In this document: piece by piece, positions 1 through 7,552 of the stretch | Layout: each line of letters begins with the position of its first letter | How positions within the stretch are numbered: position 1 is the first letter of the stretch | NCBI GenBank assembly: GCA_008080925.1 | Contig: VMDJ01000169.1 | Span: 1-26,595, forward strand | Source of the DNA: Gammaproteobacteria bacterium | Lineage (GTDB): Bacteria; Pseudomonadota; Gammaproteobacteria; Chromatiales; Chromatiaceae | Direction of reading: 5' to 3' | DNA: 26,595 nt | Translations under genes and position numbers: made by a program | The notes under the pieces: generated by a model | What the model was told of the DNA's origin: nothing | Databases searched by the model: none | Seen by the model: only the letters and a program-made list of their open reading frames with translations

Positions 1-338
1 TGAATACTCTACCCCCTTGCCCTCAATGCCAATCTGAATTCACTTATCAAGATGGCCAAATGATGATCTGCCCCGAGTGCGCACACGAATGGTCACCAAG
101 CGATAACACTGAAACGAGTGACGAACTCGTTGTGCGTGATGCCAATGGCAACCTTTTACAAGACGGCGATACCGTCGTGGTCATCAAAGACCTGAATGTG
201 AAAGGCAGCTCTAGCGGTATCAAGATAGGCACCAAGGTGAAGAATATTCGCCTCGTTGATAGCGATCACAATATTGACTGCAAGATACCAGGCGTCGGTG
301 CGATGGGCCTTAAATCAGAGTTTGTGAAAAAAGCTTAA
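1..338 (+). CDS. yjdM: YjdM/PhnA-family zinc-ribbon protein, 5' edge cut by one base
   Basis: The window opens on the last two bases of the ATG, so the complete protein would be 112 residues, the usual size of YjdM (formerly PhnA). Counting that Met as residue 1, two Cys pairs, C7/C10 and C24/C27 (the second in CPECAHEW), form the N-terminal zinc ribbon. The rest is the small beta-rich domain with the VVRDANGN and KDLNVKGSS signatures. The family was once linked to alkylphosphonate use, but that role is not established and the biochemical function is unknown. Its TAA overlaps the stop codon of the convergent metA gene in a shared TTAA, leaving no room for a terminator. An ATG at position 60 lies inside the zinc ribbon and is not the true start. 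Family assignment is firm; function is not. Confidence -1.
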   Translation, partial: NTLPPCPQCQSEFTYQDGQMMICPECAHEWSPSDNTETSDELVVRDANGNLLQDGDTVVVIKDLNVKGSSSGIKIGTKVKNIRLVDSDHNIDCKIPGVGAMGLKSEFVKKA

Positions 339-1402
339 TCCAAACCCAATGGGTTATCGGGATCAACACCTTCCATGAACGGTAGTTTTCTGTCGTTATT
401 AGTGACTTGATAAACTAAGCCCATCCAATTACCGACAATCGCTTCACCGGTATCGTGCCAGGTGTTATCAAGTGCCGGCGTAAGCAAGTGCTCTGGAAAG
501 TTTGGCAAAGGTAATTTCTGCGCCTTAGCGAACTTCAAATCTGCAATATATTCACGCACCAATGCTTTTTCTTGTTCGCCAAAATAATTCGCAATGAACG
601 GTGGGAACTGCGCAAGATCACCGACAGCATATCGTCCGACTTCACGCTTAAACTCTTTTAGCAACGAAACCGTGTCGTATTCTGGATGCCCTTGAAAGAA
701 CACAAACCGGAAACCATCCTGACTTGTTGCTAAGTGCACACCCACTTCCTCGCTTTCAACCAAGACGCGCAGTTTTGCTGAATCAAATTGATCACGATCT
801 ACCGCATTCCAACGTGAGTGAGGCACATCAAATCGCGTATTCACATCAGAGATAAGAGGATGCGCTTGATCGACAACACGATGAGGATACACACCCCAAA
901 CCTTTGTTGGTTGCGGCCGGCGTTTTTGCCCATAACGGAACTCAAGCACTGCATGTGTAGCCAAGCATGAGCACAAGGTTGAGGTCACATTCTCATAAGC
1001 CCAATCGACAACCTCTTTCAGCGGCTCCCAAAAAGGCTGATTCGACAAGTCAGACCCAACCACATTGGCGCCAGTGATAATCAAGGCATCTAAACCCTGC
1101 TCACGAATTTGATCAAAGGTTTCGTAGTATTGCTCGATATAAGCGCGCGCCTCTTCACCTCTAGGCAATGATGGCAAGGTAAAGGGATGTACATAAAACT
1201 GGGCAATCGGATTACTCTCACCGACCAAACGGAAGAACTGCCGCTCAGTCGCCTCTAGCGCCTTATCCGGCATCATGTTCAATAGGCCAATGTGCAGCTC
1301 ACGAATATCCTGATTCTTTGCACGCTCTGGGCTAAGCACAGCAACACCCTCGCCCCTAAGACGATCAAATGAGGGTAAGTTGTTATGTGCAACAATCGGC
1401 AA
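335..1402 (-). CDS. metA: Homoserine O-acyltransferase, MetA family
   Basis: This enzyme acylates the hydroxyl of L-homoserine from an acyl-CoA, the committing step of methionine synthesis, in the cytoplasm. The 355-residue protein starts MPI like E. coli MetA and uses a TTG start; a TAAGGA ribosome site lies 7 bases upstream. Visible family marks are GLLNMMPDK (39-47), the nucleophile region TSTLCSC with Cys146 aligning to the catalytic Cys142 of E. coli, and GHPEYD with His239 and Glu241 matching His235 and Glu237. The position that often separates succinyl (Gly) from acetyl (Glu) donors aligns to Val115, so donor choice is uncertain. The start is 15 bases after the stop of the upstream P-loop gene, so the two are probably co-transcribed. 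No SAM riboswitch is evident. It converges on yjdM with a 4-base overlap. Confidence -1.
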   Translation of the reverse strand: MPIVAHNNLPSFDRLRGEGVAVLSPERAKNQDIRELHIGLLNMMPDKALEATERQFFRLVGESNPIAQFYVHPFTLPSLPRGEEARAYIEQYYETFDQIREQGLDALIITGANVVGSDLSNQPFWEPLKEVVDWAYENVTSTLCSCLATHAVLEFRYGQKRRPQPTKVWGVYPHRVVDQAHPLISDVNTRFDVPHSRWNAVDRDQFDSAKLRVLVESEEVGVHLATSQDGFRFVFFQGHPEYDTVSLLKEFKREVGRYAVGDLAQFPPFIANYFGEQEKALVREYIADLKFAKAQKLPLPNFPEHLLTPALDNTWHDTGEAIVGNWMGLVYQVTNNDRKLPFMEGVDPDNPLGLD

Positions 1403-1417
1403 AACTCAATCCTTAGG

Positions 1418-2263
1418 TTATGACTGGCGAGCAATCGCAGTTTCGATTAACGCCAAAAAGTCAGCTTCATTTTTTACCGAAGATACCTCTTGTGAGGTCA
1501 CTGTATAGCCTCGCTTAGCGATATCTTCATAACGAGGCACGCGCGAATGGAACAAGCGTGGAAATACCCAACGAGTAAATTCATCTGGATCCATTTGCGC
1601 AGCAAACTCCAAGTTATTCTCAGCGAGATAGATCTCTAACTGCTCAAGCAAAAACTCGGGGCGATAGTACAAAGGCTTGGGTGCACTTTGCGCACGACTA
1701 ATCAGCTTCTGTTCTTCTTCCTCGTTAGTCACTTGGATATACAGAATCAAGGTGTTTTCATCGATAACATCCATGACCGCAGGATCATCTAGCTCACACA
1801 GCGAGCCACCCACATCGTTAACGAAATGTTTGTAGCCATAAATATTCTGCGCTTTCTCAATAAAGCCAGGCACATCATGCATCGCAGCAATCTCAGCTTG
1901 ACGATATAAATCCTGGCGACGTTGAAAATCCTCCAACTCCACTCCACCGAGCGTTGGATTACCTAACTTACCAACAAACGACAAAACAGGACCCAAATCT
2001 GAGACCTTGATGTTATTTCGGATATAAATCCAATCGTTACGCAATAACTCATTCAAGAAAGGCACTTCCATCGCCTTACTTTTGATCATGTCGAGAATGG
2101 CCTCATCGAGATAACGCGTGCCAATACGATAATCACCTGAGTAATGGAACCATTGCGACGAACGCAGCATGCTAGAGATGTAGGTTTTACCCACACCTGA
2201 CATCCCTACGAGAGTGACCTTTTTATGTTCCCAGTGGCGAAACTGTTCGACCGATAACTTCAC
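1418..2263 (-). CDS. Uncharacterised P-loop (kinase/ATPase-like) protein
   Basis: I do not recognise a named family. The 281-residue protein has a clear Walker A motif GMSGVGKT at residues 20-27, right after a beta-strand-like VTLV, in the style of small kinases of the shikimate/adenylate kinase type. A hydrophobic strand ending in NDVGGS (about residues 149-154) and a second strand TLILYIQVT (about 171-179) would fit the core of a P-loop fold. The last third is charged and probably helical. There is no signal peptide or membrane segment. The start is GTG, supported by an AGGAG site five bases upstream; that site lies inside a 16-bp palindrome. The gene is 15 bases upstream of metA, so a link to homoserine or methionine metabolism is possible but is only inferred from position. 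Confidence -1.
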   Translation of the reverse strand: MKLSVEQFRHWEHKKVTLVGMSGVGKTYISSMLRSSQWFHYSGDYRIGTRYLDEAILDMIKSKAMEVPFLNELLRNDWIYIRNNIKVSDLGPVLSFVGKLGNPTLGGVELEDFQRRQDLYRQAEIAAMHDVPGFIEKAQNIYGYKHFVNDVGGSLCELDDPAVMDVIDENTLILYIQVTNEEEEQKLISRAQSAPKPLYYRPEFLLEQLEIYLAENNLEFAAQMDPDEFTRWVFPRLFHSRVPRYEDIAKRGYTVTSQEVSSVKNEADFLALIETAIARQS

Positions 2264-2264
2264 A

Positions 2265-2280
2265 ATGACTCCTGAGTCAT
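2265..2280 (-). promoter_or_regulatory. Palindrome covering the ribosome site of the P-loop/metA unit
   Basis: The sequence reads ATGACTC-CT-GAGTCAT on the plus strand, a perfect inverted repeat with 7-base arms and a 2-base centre. It ends one base before the GTG start of the P-loop gene and contains its AGGAG ribosome site. It could be a repressor operator. As RNA it could form only a short stem of about 6 pairs with a 4-base loop. It does not resemble the E. coli MetJ or MetR consensus. No matching regulator lies in the window. Confidence -1.
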
Positions 2281-2337
2281 ATTGATTACGGAATCATTAT
2301 CAAGCAGGCAGGCTTACGGACTCAACCACCAATCGAG

Positions 2338-2988
2338 TTAAAACGGCGACAAAGACTCGACTATCAGCCATTCATCTATAAAAGGATGCTCAAATCGTAA
2401 TGACTGCGCATGCAGATAAAGTCTCGATTGTCCCTCAACCCATTCATCAGGTGCGTATAACTCATCACCCAAAATAGGATGACCGATAGAGGCCATGTGA
2501 ACTCTTAACTGATGACTGCGACCTGTTTTAGGATGTAAGGAGACGCGACTCACATCATACCGCTCGGAATAATCAAGGCGTTCATACTGGGTAAAAGCGG
2601 ACTTACCCACCTCATGGTCCACAATTTGACGTGGGCGATTCGGCCAGTCAGTAATCAGAGGAAGATCGATATTGCCAGCAAGAGGGCATTCACCTGCAAC
2701 TCGGGCAATGTACGTTTTCTCAACCTCACGATATTCAAATCGCTTCCCCATCGCAGCTTGAGCTTCTAATGATCGAGCCATCAGCAAAACGCCCGATGTT
2801 GACATATCCAGACGATGCACAATCAACGCCTCGGGATATTCAAGATTGACACGAGAAGCCATACAGTCAGCCTTTTCAAGGCCACGGCCAGGCACAGACA
2901 AAAGCCCCGCCGGTTTATTCACCGCCAAGTAATGAGAATCGAGATAAATAACATCCAACCCATGATGAGCTGGTGGTTCATAGCGCAT
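2338..2988 (-). CDS. rluA: RluA-family pseudouridine synthase (dual rRNA/tRNA type)
   Basis: The enzyme isomerises uridine to pseudouridine; E. coli RluA acts on 23S rRNA U746 and on U32 of some tRNAs. At 216 residues it is close to E. coli RluA (219) and lacks the S4 RNA-binding domain of RluB/C/D/E/F relatives. The catalytic motif HRLDMSTSGV is present with Asp61 as nucleophile. NKPAGLLSVPGRG (residues 24-36) and HPKTGRSHQLRVH near residues 152-164 are the other conserved blocks. The start ATG has only a weak ribosome site. The gene stops 75 bases before the P-loop gene, on the same strand, so read-through into that unit is possible. Assignment to the RluA subgroup rests on size and motif and is fairly sure. 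Confidence -1.
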   Translation of the reverse strand: MRYEPPAHHGLDVIYLDSHYLAVNKPAGLLSVPGRGLEKADCMASRVNLEYPEALIVHRLDMSTSGVLLMARSLEAQAAMGKRFEYREVEKTYIARVAGECPLAGNIDLPLITDWPNRPRQIVDHEVGKSAFTQYERLDYSERYDVSRVSLHPKTGRSHQLRVHMASIGHPILGDELYAPDEWVEGQSRLYLHAQSLRFEHPFIDEWLIVESLSPF

Positions 2989-3191
2989 AAAAAATCAGCT
3001 CACGAAAGATGCTAAGCACTATATCCATGAAATGCTTAACTGGCCACCGTCAACCAATGAATCCCAATGTACTTGAAGGGGTTAAATAATTTCTCAAGTT
3101 ATACAGAAAAATATAATGCTACAAAAATACTGCGATTATAATGATGCATATAAAAAGTTAAGCCTTTCTGCCCGTTAATAATCGAGAAATA

Positions 3192-3461
3192 TCAAATACT
3201 GATAATACTGCGGCTATGTGAGTTCTTTGAAAGATCGCTAAATCTATCTGCAATTAAGCGAAGTTCTGGATGGTTATGCGTGCGAGCCGCATCATGCATA
3301 AGGATAACCATGTCAGCATCAAACCCCGACTGAATATATTCACCAGGCTCATCTTGAATGGACGTCAGATACACAAACCTCTTAATGATTTTTTCAACGG
3401 GAAGGTTTAAAAACTTACCCTGATTAGCTCTAAGAAATTCAAACATTTCGGAATCATTCAT
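3192..3461 (-). CDS. Hypothetical 89-residue protein
   Basis: I do not recognise this protein. It is mixed charged/hydrophobic with no Cys, signal peptide or membrane helix. It contains a His-rich stretch MHDAARTHNHPELRL (about residues 55-69) and a basic N-terminal half. An AAGG ribosome site lies 7 bases before the ATG, which supports expression. It sits alone: 203 bases separate it from rluA and about 330 AT-rich bases lie upstream. I see no strong terminator downstream. It could be a lineage-specific gene. Confidence -1.
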   Translation of the reverse strand: MNDSEMFEFLRANQGKFLNLPVEKIIKRFVYLTSIQDEPGEYIQSGFDADMVILMHDAARTHNHPELRLIADRFSDLSKNSHSRSIISI

Positions 3462-3794
3462 AAAAACACCTTACTCAATATTTGCTTAACTCCATGGTTA
3501 ATACGATTATTTTTGATCCATAACCTCGGGGTTTATCGATTTAGAGTGAAATAGCTTTAAATAAAAATTTAATATGTTTTGTGCGCATTAAAACTCACTA
3601 ACTTATTGATTTAATTTAATATTTAATATAATTTGTTGCTAACATATTGTTTTATATAGCCTTATTTTATCGTTGATTAAAAAGTTTTATGAATCAATAG
3701 GTTTACAGTTGTAAACAAATACTTAAAATAATTCCTCTTGCGCTAAAAGTTGTATCCAGCGTTAAAACAAAAATACTCTTTTAGGATATGACAG
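3462..3794. other. AT-rich 333-base intergenic region between two divergent small genes
   Basis: This stretch is much richer in A and T than the genes around it and contains several TTTAATATTTAA-like runs at about 3610-3640. It must hold the promoters of the minus-strand 89-residue gene and the plus-strand 54-codon gene. The only well-formed element I can define is the palindrome and promoter at 3701-3729. No tRNA or tandem repeat is apparent, and I find no supported coding frame. Confidence -1.
3701..3729 (+). promoter_or_regulatory. Candidate sigma-70 promoter with overlapping palindrome
   Basis: A perfect inverted repeat GTTTACA-GT-TGTAAAC occupies 3701-3716. Its left arm supplies a good -35 hexamer, TTTACA at 3702-3707. 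After a 16-base spacer comes a -10 like TAAAAT at 3724-3729. The promoter would start a transcript about 60 bases before the ATG at 3795. The palindrome over the -35 element suggests a repressor site. I cannot name the regulator. Confidence -1.
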
Positions 3795-3959
3795 ATGGGA
3801 CATCTCGAAACGAACAAGTTGGTGGTGCTAGCTCGTTCAGATGACTTTGCCAATAAGCTCACTAAGATTTTTGAAGAAAATAAGAGAAAACAACAATCTA
3901 TAAAAAAAGCTTGGCAGCAAGATAACGTTTCAAACTTTGAAGCGTTTCGTAAAAGCTGA
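3795..3959 (+). CDS. Small Lys-rich 54-residue protein, unknown function
   Basis: This short gene begins at ATG 3795 with an AGGAT ribosome site eight bases upstream and ends in TGA at 3957-3959. The product begins MGHLETNKLVVLARSDDFAN, followed by a lysine-rich probably helical region and a C-terminal NFEAFRKS. There are no Cys residues and no membrane segment. I do not recognise it. Support comes from context: a promoter with a palindrome lies upstream and a strong intrinsic terminator starts 23 bases after the stop, so this is a complete one-gene transcription unit. A short competing frame from ATG 3788 closes after 18 codons and is unlikely to be the product. It could also be a regulatory RNA that carries a short frame. 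Confidence -1.
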   Translation: MGHLETNKLVVLARSDDFANKLTKIFEENKRKQQSIKKAWQQDNVSNFEAFRKS

Positions 3960-3981
3960 ACAAAACACCAAAGGACTTAGA

Positions 3982-4008
3982 AACCGAGCTGCATTGCTCG
4001 GTTTTTTT
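3982..4008 (+). terminator. Intrinsic terminator of the 54-codon gene
   Basis: An 8-bp perfect stem AACCGAGC / GCTCGGTT with a 6-base loop (TGCATT) is followed by a run of T reaching 4008. It lies 23 bases after the stop codon of the small gene at 3795-3959 and before the DUF2237 gene. Confidence -1.
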
Positions 4009-4060
4009 ATGCGCCTATCCTGACTACTATCTAAGTATCTTTTGAAACAGGCACATCAAC

Positions 4061-4438
4061 ATGTCAGCTCTGAATGTTTTAGATCAACCACTGCAACTCT
4101 GTAGTGAATCCCCTCTCACCGGTTTTTTTCGAAATGGCTATTGTCAAACCGAATCAGAAGACCGTGGGCAACACACAGTATGTGCTGTTGTTGATAATGC
4201 TTTTCTGCAATACACCCTAGACCAAGGGAATGATTTACTTACGCCCCGCCCTGCACTTGGCTTTCCAGGATTAAAACCGGGTGATCATTGGTGCTTGTGC
4301 GCAACACGGTGGAAAGAAGCTCACCAAGAAGGTCGTGCACCTAAAGTCGTATTAGCCGCTACACACAAAAAAGCACTTGATGTCATCGATCTCGACACCT
4401 TATTGATGTACGCAGTCGATATACCGAAAAATGCTTAA
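4061..4438 (+). CDS. DUF2237 family protein
   Basis: The 125-residue protein matches the DUF2237 pattern along its whole length: NVLDQPLQLCSESPLTGFFR near the N-terminus, then SEDRGQHTVCAVV, GNDLLTPRPALGFPGLKPGD in the middle, and WCLCATRWKEA. Three conserved Cys positions are seen (C14, C41, and the CLC pair of WCLC). The family's biochemical role is unknown. The ATG at 4061 has only a weak ribosome site. The gene is 52 bases after the terminator of the small upstream gene, so it likely has its own promoter. Its TAA shares a TTAA with the stop codon of pyrC, which converges on it. Confidence -1.
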   Translation: MSALNVLDQPLQLCSESPLTGFFRNGYCQTESEDRGQHTVCAVVDNAFLQYTLDQGNDLLTPRPALGFPGLKPGDHWCLCATRWKEAHQEGRAPKVVLAATHKKALDVIDLDTLLMYAVDIPKNA

Positions 4439-5457
4439 CGCATCTTCCAACCTAATGTTTCATTAGCGCGCAAAGGTGTTACGCCCGCAGGGTGAGTTGC
4501 GGGCACTGTGTGTTCTTCTTTAACCAAGGTGATCGTCTCGGTATTGCGAGGCAGACCATAAAAGTCCGGGCCAAAATGACTGGCAAAAGCTTCTAACTTA
4601 TCCAGCGCATTGGCCTTCTCAAACGCTTCTGCATAAAACTCAATTGCCGCATGGGCTGAATAAATACCTGCACATCCACAAGACGCCTCTTTAGCGCCGG
4701 TGACATGAGGTGCGCTATCGGTACCTAAGAAAAACTTTTTGTTACCGCTAGTGGCTGCGGCAACTAAGGCTTCACGATGATTTTCGCGCTTAAGAATCGG
4801 TAAACAGTAGTAATGCGGACGAATGCCACCCTGGAACATCGCATTACGGTTATAGAGCAAATGCTGTGGCGTCAATGTGGCACCAATATGATCTGGTGCA
4901 TTGGTCACAAACTCAGCTGCCTGCTTGGTGGTAATGTGTTCTAGCACAATGCGCAGTGATGGCATCTTATCGATCAGAGGCTTCAAGATTGAATCAATAA
5001 ACAAAGCTTCACGATCAAAAATGTCGATGTCTGAGCTCGTCACCTCACCATGTAACAACAAAGGCAACCCAACCGACTGCATCGCCTCAAGCGCATCGGT
5101 TACTTTCAGAATATCGCTGACACCTGAGTCCGAGTTCGTCGTTGCACCCGCTGGATAGTACTTAACCGCTTTAACAAACCCACTCTCTTTCGCCTTAGCG
5201 ATCTCATCAGGTGTGGTGTTATCCGTCAGATACAAGGTCATCAGCGGCTCAAAATTCATACCATCAGGCAAAGCCGCCATGATGCGATCACGATAAGCAC
5301 TTGCTTCGGCAACTGTGCGAACCGGTGGCTTCAGATTTGGCATCACAATCGCACGTGCAAATTGACGCGCTGTATCGGGAAGAACCGCTTTCAACATATC
5401 GCCATCGCGCAGGTGTAAGTGCCAGTCGTCAGGGCGTGTTATGGTCAGTTCTTGCAT
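4435..5457 (-). CDS. pyrC: Dihydroorotase, class II (PyrC)
   Basis: PyrC closes N-carbamoyl-L-aspartate to dihydroorotate, the third step of pyrimidine synthesis, with two zinc ions in a TIM barrel. All metal ligands are visible: HLHLRD (H13, H15), carboxylated Lys99 in VKYYPAG, H136, H174 and Asp247 in GTDSAPH. Spacing matches E. coli PyrC residue for residue, and the 340-residue length is usual. The ATG at 5457 is preferred over one two codons upstream at 5463 because the GAGG ribosome site is nine bases from the first and only three from the second. It lies 90 bases after ndh on the same strand and may be co-transcribed. I see no attenuator leader. Assignment is certain; the start could shift by two codons. 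Confidence -1.
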   Translation of the reverse strand: MQELTITRPDDWHLHLRDGDMLKAVLPDTARQFARAIVMPNLKPPVRTVAEASAYRDRIMAALPDGMNFEPLMTLYLTDNTTPDEIAKAKESGFVKAVKYYPAGATTNSDSGVSDILKVTDALEAMQSVGLPLLLHGEVTSSDIDIFDREALFIDSILKPLIDKMPSLRIVLEHITTKQAAEFVTNAPDHIGATLTPQHLLYNRNAMFQGGIRPHYYCLPILKRENHREALVAAATSGNKKFFLGTDSAPHVTGAKEASCGCAGIYSAHAAIEFYAEAFEKANALDKLEAFASHFGPDFYGLPRNTETITLVKEEHTVPATHPAGVTPLRANETLGWKMR

Positions 5458-5547
5458 GTACATTGGCCTCGGTTGCTGCTGAAAAGCTCAGTGGAATATT
5501 AATTGCGTATTTTACACCGACAGCAAAACGCTGCAGAGCCCCAACAA

Positions 5548-6885
5548 TCAATGCAATTTAATCGATGGGTCTACCGTACGACGTAGTAGCTGCGTCAACG
5601 TCAGTAAGCCTGTTCGAACCAAACCATGCAAGGCAAATTGATGCATTTTGTAGAGAGACAAATAGACCAAGCGCGCAAAAAAACCGGTGACCTTCACACT
5701 ACCAGTCAGATCACTCATCAAGCTACCCACCGTGCTGTAACGACCCAGGGTAATCAGTGAGCCGAAATCGCGATATACGTATTCACCAATCTCTGGGTTA
5801 CCGCGAAGTCGACGGCATATCGCTCGCGCAACAAAGCTTGCCTGCTGATGAGCTGCTTGCGCACGTGGCGGAACCGACATGCCGTTTTCATCAACTGGAA
5901 AAGCGGCACAATCACCGACCGCAAAGATGTTGTCATCCGATTCACTGAGCAAATTCTTTTTCACTTTGATCTGATTGATACGATTAACTTCAAGCCCCAA
6001 AGTGCTTAAAAATTCAGGCGCCTTTATCCCCGCCGCCCACACAGAAATCGCCGCAGGAATCACTTTGTCATTATTTATCTCGATGCCTGCTGGACTAACT
6101 TTGGTCACTTTTGCTTGGCTGATCACATCAATACCTAACTTAGCTAGCTCGCGTGTCACTTGCGCTGAGATATGTTCAGGCAACATCGGCAGCACTCTGG
6201 CGCCCGCATCAATCACGCTAATGCGAATATCCGAATCAGGATTCACAACATCTAAACCATACTGGGTCAGTTGGCGCGTAACCTGATGCAACTGCGCCGC
6301 TAGCTCAACGCCAGTTGCGCCCCCACCAACAATCGCCACATCGAGCTGACCTGCCTCGACCTTACGTTGTTGGGTATTCACGCGGATCAATGTTTCCAAA
6401 AGCTTTTTCTGAAATCCCACTGCCTGCGCTTTTGTATCCAAGAATAAGCAATGCTCTTTGACCCCTGGGATACCAAAATCATTACCCACGCTACCCACCG
6501 ATAGCACCAGCGTGTCATAGGGAAACTCACGTTCAGGGATGATCATTTCACCCGATTCGTTATAAACCGGCGCCAAATGAATTTTCTTTGCCACACGATC
6601 CAGACCATCCATCGTGCCTAGGCGGAACTGAAACCCATGCCAACTCGCTTGCGCCAAGTACTCCAAGGCATGGTCTGCTGGATCGGAAGCACCTGAGGCC
6701 ACCTGATGCAGCAAGGGCTTCCAAATATGCGTTCGAGTTGAATCGATCAGGGTGATACGTGCGCGTCCCTTTTTACCTAGCTTGTTACCAAGCTTTGTCG
6801 CGAGCTCAAGACCGCCAGCACCACCGCCAACGATGACGATATCGGGAATAGAAGAAAATGTTTGTGAAGATTCCATCAGCGGCAT
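5548..6885 (-). CDS. ndh: Type II NADH dehydrogenase (NDH-2)
   Basis: NDH-2 moves electrons from NADH to quinone at the inner face of the cytoplasmic membrane without pumping protons. Two dinucleotide-binding folds are seen: VIVGGGAGGLE (residues 17-27) for FAD and VAIVGGGATGVE (183-194) for NADH. FAVGDCAAFP near residue 325 binds the FAD tail, and PPRAQAAHQQ follows as in Ndh. The C-terminal 60 residues hold amphipathic and hydrophobic helices (FFARLVYLSLYKMHQFALHG) that attach the enzyme to the membrane. Length 445 compares with 434 in E. coli. An in-frame ATG three codons in is an alternative start. The gene follows the bidirectional terminator at 6984-7012, so it has its own promoter in 6886-6983. 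Confidence -1.
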   Translation of the reverse strand: MPLMESSQTFSSIPDIVIVGGGAGGLELATKLGNKLGKKGRARITLIDSTRTHIWKPLLHQVASGASDPADHALEYLAQASWHGFQFRLGTMDGLDRVAKKIHLAPVYNESGEMIIPEREFPYDTLVLSVGSVGNDFGIPGVKEHCLFLDTKAQAVGFQKKLLETLIRVNTQQRKVEAGQLDVAIVGGGATGVELAAQLHQVTRQLTQYGLDVVNPDSDIRISVIDAGARVLPMLPEHISAQVTRELAKLGIDVISQAKVTKVSPAGIEINNDKVIPAAISVWAAGIKAPEFLSTLGLEVNRINQIKVKKNLLSESDDNIFAVGDCAAFPVDENGMSVPPRAQAAHQQASFVARAICRRLRGNPEIGEYVYRDFGSLITLGRYSTVGSLMSDLTGSVKVTGFFARLVYLSLYKMHQFALHGLVRTGLLTLTQLLRRTVDPSIKLH

Positions 6886-6983
6886 CCAAATCGTGAGGGG
6901 AACGATAAGACTAAATTACGCCTAAATTACTCACGTCACCATGAGTTAACTCAATAAGTCATGAAAACCCAGGGTCAAAAAAC

Positions 6984-7012
6984 AAAAAAGCCACCGCGAG
7001 GGTGGCTTTTTT
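6984..7012. terminator. Bidirectional intrinsic terminator
   Basis: A GC-rich 6-bp stem GCCACC / GGTGGC with a 5-base loop is flanked by six A on the left and six T on the right, so it can work in both directions. It would end the minus-strand transcript of the acidic-protein gene at 7034-7375 before ndh. Confidence -1.
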
Positions 7013-7033
7013 CTGCGTCTGTGGAGCGAAGAA

Positions 7034-7375
7034 TCAATCATCGCCCTCTTCATCAGCATCGTCACCATCATCCATCTCGATGCCTTCAACCACGCGACCG
7101 ACAAAATCAAACATCACCAAGTTTTTACCAAACTTACCTTCATTAGCTTTCATGCCTTCTTCTAAAGTCATTGGCGAGTAGGCATAGTGAAGCGGCTCAT
7201 CTTCTTCGATCTGGTCTTCCATGAGGTAAACCTCACGCTCGTCCTCGAACCAATCTTCCATCAAAAACTTCTTAGGCTCTGCCAGCTTTGTGAAAACCAC
7301 CTCACGCAGACTCATATCCAACGTAAATTTATCGCCAGTTTTCAATTCTGAAATCGTGATTACACCATCTTCCAT
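7034..7375 (-). CDS. Small strongly acidic protein, unknown function
   Basis: I do not recognise this 113-residue protein. It is rich in Asp and Glu throughout and ends in a nearly pure acidic tail of about 13 residues (MDDGDDADEEGDD). A run near residues 37-60 alternates acidic and aromatic residues (FLMEDWFEDEREVYLMEDQ). It has no Cys, signal peptide or membrane helix. A strong GAGGAAG ribosome site sits five bases before the ATG. It is a single-gene unit closed by the terminator at 6984-7012 and divergent from the gene at 7553, with 177 bases of shared promoter region. Such an acidic protein could bind basic partners or mimic nucleic acid, but nothing here shows that. Confidence -1.
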   Translation of the reverse strand: MEDGVITISELKTGDKFTLDMSLREVVFTKLAEPKKFLMEDWFEDEREVYLMEDQIEEDEPLHYAYSPMTLEEGMKANEGKFGKNLVMFDFVGRVVEGIEMDDGDDADEEGDD

Positions 7376-7552
7376 CTGTACTTCCTCATCAACAAGCTGC
7401 GCCCATAAACTGCGCTAGCAACAGTTTGTCAGCGGCTCGCCCGCTGGTACTCAAATTTGGTCGGCTATCATACTGGTAAGTGTCTGCCTTGACGAGTACA
7501 GCGGAAAATCAACCTACGTTAAGATGTCCGGTCAATTATTAAGAGGTTGAAC

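Noticed and set aside
6961..7146. 61-codon plus-strand frame
   Set aside because: It contains the bidirectional terminator and overlaps the acidic-protein gene; its composition reflects antisense reading.
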